Translations under genes and position numbers: made by a program
Notes under the pieces: model-generated
Told to the model about the DNA's origin: nothing
Database searches by the model: none
The model's input: only the letters and a program-made list of their open reading frames with translations
NCBI GenBank assembly: GCA_964370015.1
Contig: CAYJHD010000047.1
Location: forward strand, 1 to 16,204
DNA: 16,204 nt
Source of the DNA: CAYJAD01 sp964370015
GTDB lineage: Bacteria > Desulfobacterota > Desulfovibrionia > Desulfovibrionales > Desulfovibrionaceae
Direction: 5' to 3'
In this document: in pieces, positions 13,909 to 16,204 of the stretch
Position numbering within the stretch: position 1 is the stretch's first letter
How the letters are laid out: each line of letters begins with the position of its first letter

Positions 13909-15102
13909 TTAATTACTACGACCAACCATGCGCACATAGGTAAGTGCGGCTGTTCTGTACACAAAGTGCCCAAGCTTAGACCAAGGCAAATAGGCAAAGA
14001 GCATCCACACAAAAACCAAGTGGAAATAGTACACAATAAAGGCCGGTGTGATGGCGTCCATCAAGCGGAAGGCTTGGCTCAAAATACCGGTAAGTGCCAC
14101 CACCCAGATGATACCTAACAGATACCAATCGTAGAAGGAGGAACCTTGATATTTAGGATTGAGCTTCATGCGGCGAAGCGTCAATAGCCCAAGACCAAGC
14201 ACCATGGCTAAAGCACCAAGGTTTGCCAGAATCTTAATGGGGTTAGTCAGCTCCAAAGGAGTGGTTACCTTCAAAGCAGGAATAACCTTACCAATCCAGT
14301 GCCCGCCAGCCACGATGGCTGTGACGATGGCAAGTGCCACAAAGCTGTACATGAGTACCATATGGCCCCATTTACGGCCGGATTTGGCTTCGGTATCTTC
14401 TGGCTTTTCCGCAGGGGTAGAACAATCACTAAACTTTTTGTGTGTAATGATTTCTTCCACCACCACGTCATACAAGTGGCAATACCATGGCTTGGTTTTA
14501 CCCAGCATGAGTATGGTGCCTTCAGGTTTAAATAAATCCAACAGGCGCATGACACCCTTGTATAGAATAAAGGCCGCACCAAAGAAAGTGATCATGAATA
14601 TGGGGTCAATGGTGTAGTCGCCATAGAAGACTTGGCCAAACACAATGCGACCATCTTCTGCACGAGGAAACCAGTTGCCACCGTTAAATTGAGCGCGAAT
14701 CCACCACACCACCAACCAAATAACAGCCGGAATACCGAAAAGCATGGGTAAACCCTTGGCAGAGCTCATCCACTTACCCACGATGGTGGGCTCGGTGAGG
14801 TCGCGGTAGACCATATTACGTGCTGCGGACATGAGGTCGGCAGGCTTTGCGCCGCGAGGGCACAAATCTGCGCAATTGCCACAATTATGACAAAGCCATA
14901 AATCCACATCTTTTTTAAGTTTATCTTTCATCCCCCAAGAGGCCCACACCATTTCTTTGCGTGGATAAGGGCTGTTTGCAGGAGCCACGGGGCAAGCTAC
15001 AGAGCAAGTGGCGCATTGATAGCACTTTTTCAGTGAATCACCGCCGGCTTCTTGTAGCTCACGGACAAAGTCTAAATCTGGTTGTATTTTCATTTGTGCC
15101 AT
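13909..15102 (-). CDS. qmoC: QmoC, membrane cytochrome b / iron-sulfur subunit of the Qmo complex
   Basis: This encodes 397 residues, the expected length. The N-terminal part is HdrC-like with two [4Fe-4S] motifs: CYQCATCSVACP (C27, C30, C33, C37) and CHNCGNCADLCP (C71, C74, C77, C81). From about residue 115 there are six apolar segments of a b-type cytochrome (HdrE/NarI-like). Histidines such as those in KWGHMVLMY, VYYFHLVFVW and KLGHFVYR are candidate haem ligands. QmoABC passes electrons between menaquinone and APS reductase in sulfate respiration, and QmoC is the quinone-facing anchor. The ATG at 15102 has AGGAG five bases upstream and lies nine bases after the qmoB stop. A second in-frame ATG three codons later is unlikely to be used. 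All eight Fe-S cysteines are present. Confidence 0.97.
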   Translation of the reverse strand: MAQMKIQPDLDFVRELQEAGGDSLKKCYQCATCSVACPVAPANSPYPRKEMVWASWGMKDKLKKDVDLWLCHNCGNCADLCPRGAKPADLMSAARNMVYRDLTEPTIVGKWMSSAKGLPMLFGIPAVIWLVVWWIRAQFNGGNWFPRAEDGRIVFGQVFYGDYTIDPIFMITFFGAAFILYKGVMRLLDLFKPEGTILMLGKTKPWYCHLYDVVVEEIITHKKFSDCSTPAEKPEDTEAKSGRKWGHMVLMYSFVALAIVTAIVAGGHWIGKVIPALKVTTPLELTNPIKILANLGALAMVLGLGLLTLRRMKLNPKYQGSSFYDWYLLGIIWVVALTGILSQAFRLMDAITPAFIVYYFHLVFVWMLFAYLPWSKLGHFVYRTAALTYVRMVGRSN

Positions 15103-15110
15103 AACTTCTC

Positions 15111-16202
15111 CTACATGCCCTTGAAGGGGTTGGGTCCCATGGTGAGGATACGGGACACAAATCCGTCAATAAGATCGGGCACCTTATCGTATTCGTCAAT
15201 GGCCACTTCCAGCTGATCCACACGCTCGGGCTCAACGCCAAGGCGATTGAGGGTTTCGGCAATGTTTTCTTTACGACGGTTACAAATTTCAGAACCCTTA
15301 ATAAAGTGGCACTGATAGTCATCGCCGTATTTGCAGCCAAGAAGCATAACGCCGTCATAGCCCTTACTCATGGCATCGGATACCCAAATGGCATTGACCG
15401 AACCAAGGCAGCGCACGGGGATAATACGTGCATAGGGACTCCAAGGCTTACGACGCATGGCGGCCATGTCCAAAGCAGGATAGGCGTCATTTTCGCAAGC
15501 AAGGATGAGTATGCGTGGTCCTTCATTTTTGAAATCCTTGGGCACATGTACTTCGCGAATCATGGAACCGATTTGGTCGATATTATAATTGGCGAAGGAA
15601 ATTACGCGCTCAGGACAAGCCCCAAAGCATGTACCGCAACGGCGGCAACGGGCTGGGTTGGGCTTTGGTGTTCCCTTTTCGTCGTCATCAAGGGCGCCAA
15701 AGGGGCATTCCTCGGTGCAACGCTTACACTGGGTACAACGCACGAAGTTGAATATGGGGTAGGATCTATCCCCAGAACGAGGATGCACCGCTACGCCATG
15801 ATCTGCCGCTTCGATACACTGAATGGCTTTTAAAGCTGCGCCGTAGGCATCTTCTTCGCAAGCGTCCATGGTCATGGGCTGACGCACACAACCGGCAGCG
15901 TACACACCGGTACGGCGTGTTTCATAAGGGAAGCAGATATAGTTAGAATCGCTAAAGCCATCGAACAAGCCCAAGTCTGGGAAGTCCGGCCCTTGGCGAT
16001 AATCAAATTGCATGACGGCTTCTTTGGCTGTGGTGGGCACAATACCTGTGGGCAGTACCACGGCGTCCACGTCCAAATCAAAGTCCATGCCAAGCAAAGT
16101 ATTTTTACAAGATACGGTGAGGGCTTCGCCATGCCCTTGCGCAATGCTGGTCACATCGGCCTTGGTCATCATGATGCCAAGACGATTTTGGGCATGCTTG
16201 TA
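15111..16202 (-). CDS. qmoB: QmoB, HdrA-like flavin/iron-sulfur subunit with MvhD-like end (5' part missing)
   Basis: The frame is open to the window edge, giving the last 363 residues of a protein usually around 750 long; the ATG at 16172 is internal. Visible order: end of the HdrA-like flavoprotein part (DAVVLPTGIVPTT, then YAAGCVRQP), two [4Fe-4S] motifs (CTQCKRCTEECP, C156/159/162/166; CRRCGTCFGACP, C186/189/192/196), and a C-terminal MvhD/FlpD-like domain (about 229-315) with ILACEND, VRCLGSV and GCKYGDDYQC cysteines. Together this is the QmoB architecture. The MvhD-like part is thought to pass electrons toward the APS reductase side. It lies immediately upstream of qmoC (eight bases); qmoA is expected just beyond the window. 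Confidence 0.95.
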   Translation of the reverse strand, partial: YKHAQNRLGIMMTKADVTSIAQGHGEALTVSCKNTLLGMDFDLDVDAVVLPTGIVPTTAKEAVMQFDYRQGPDFPDLGLFDGFSDSNYICFPYETRRTGVYAAGCVRQPMTMDACEEDAYGAALKAIQCIEAADHGVAVHPRSGDRSYPIFNFVRCTQCKRCTEECPFGALDDDEKGTPKPNPARCRRCGTCFGACPERVISFANYNIDQIGSMIREVHVPKDFKNEGPRILILACENDAYPALDMAAMRRKPWSPYARIIPVRCLGSVNAIWVSDAMSKGYDGVMLLGCKYGDDYQCHFIKGSEICNRRKENIAETLNRLGVEPERVDQLEVAIDEYDKVPDLIDGFVSRILTMGPNPFKGM

Positions 16203-16204
16203 AT

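Noticed and set aside
15111..16202. Possible TGA-encoded selenocysteine in the redox genes
   Set aside because: All visible iron-sulfur positions in qmoB and qmoC are encoded as Cys, the frames are uninterrupted, and no gene in the window has an in-frame TGA with coding sequence continuing past it.

Overview
The window reads as a piece of chromosome from a sulfate-reducing member of the Desulfovibrionaceae or close relatives. Three things point there: the qmoB-qmoC pair of the QmoABC membrane complex, an F1Fo ATP synthase operon that starts with two b-type subunits and lacks the a and c genes, and a YedE/TusA/DUF3343 group of the kind tied to selenium or sulfur handling. Base composition is moderate by eye, and every gene I accept is on the minus strand. 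The species cannot be named from sequence alone.

Layout in transcription order, from high to low coordinates. (1) 16202-12997: 3' part of qmoB, then qmoC, then after a 180-base gap rich in palindromes a coiled-coil protein in the position of the promoter-distal qmo gene (DVU0851/qmoD of D. vulgaris), closed by a strong terminator. (2) 12863-9494: a promoter, a FIST-domain protein and, four bases later, a soluble hybrid histidine kinase with two receiver domains, closed by a terminator. (3) 9493-9106: a gene-free stretch with a 30-bp tandem repeat, a GC-rich block and an AT-rich block. (4) 9105-3118: a consensus-like promoter, then atpF', atpF, atpH, atpA, atpG, atpD and atpC, closed by a UUCG-loop terminator. 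(5) 3117-1: yedE, tusA, a DUF3343 protein and a ribokinase-fold gene cut by the window edge, with two copies of a structured repeat of about 120-135 bp in the gaps.

Working together: QmoABC links membrane quinones to APS reductase in sulfate respiration. The F1 head and peripheral stalk made here, joined to a and c subunits encoded elsewhere, use the resulting ion gradient for ATP, and ATP is also needed to activate sulfate. The FIST/kinase pair is a signalling module whose signal is unknown. The last group probably imports and carries a sulfur or selenium species.

The least explained items are the two-copy structured repeat with a covarying helix, the nested hairpins and 16-bp palindrome inside the atp operon between the two b genes, and the palindromes ahead of the qmoD-like gene. 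The ribokinase-like gene co-translated with the DUF3343 protein is also poorly understood. I saw no CRISPR array, tRNA, rRNA or insertion sequence.
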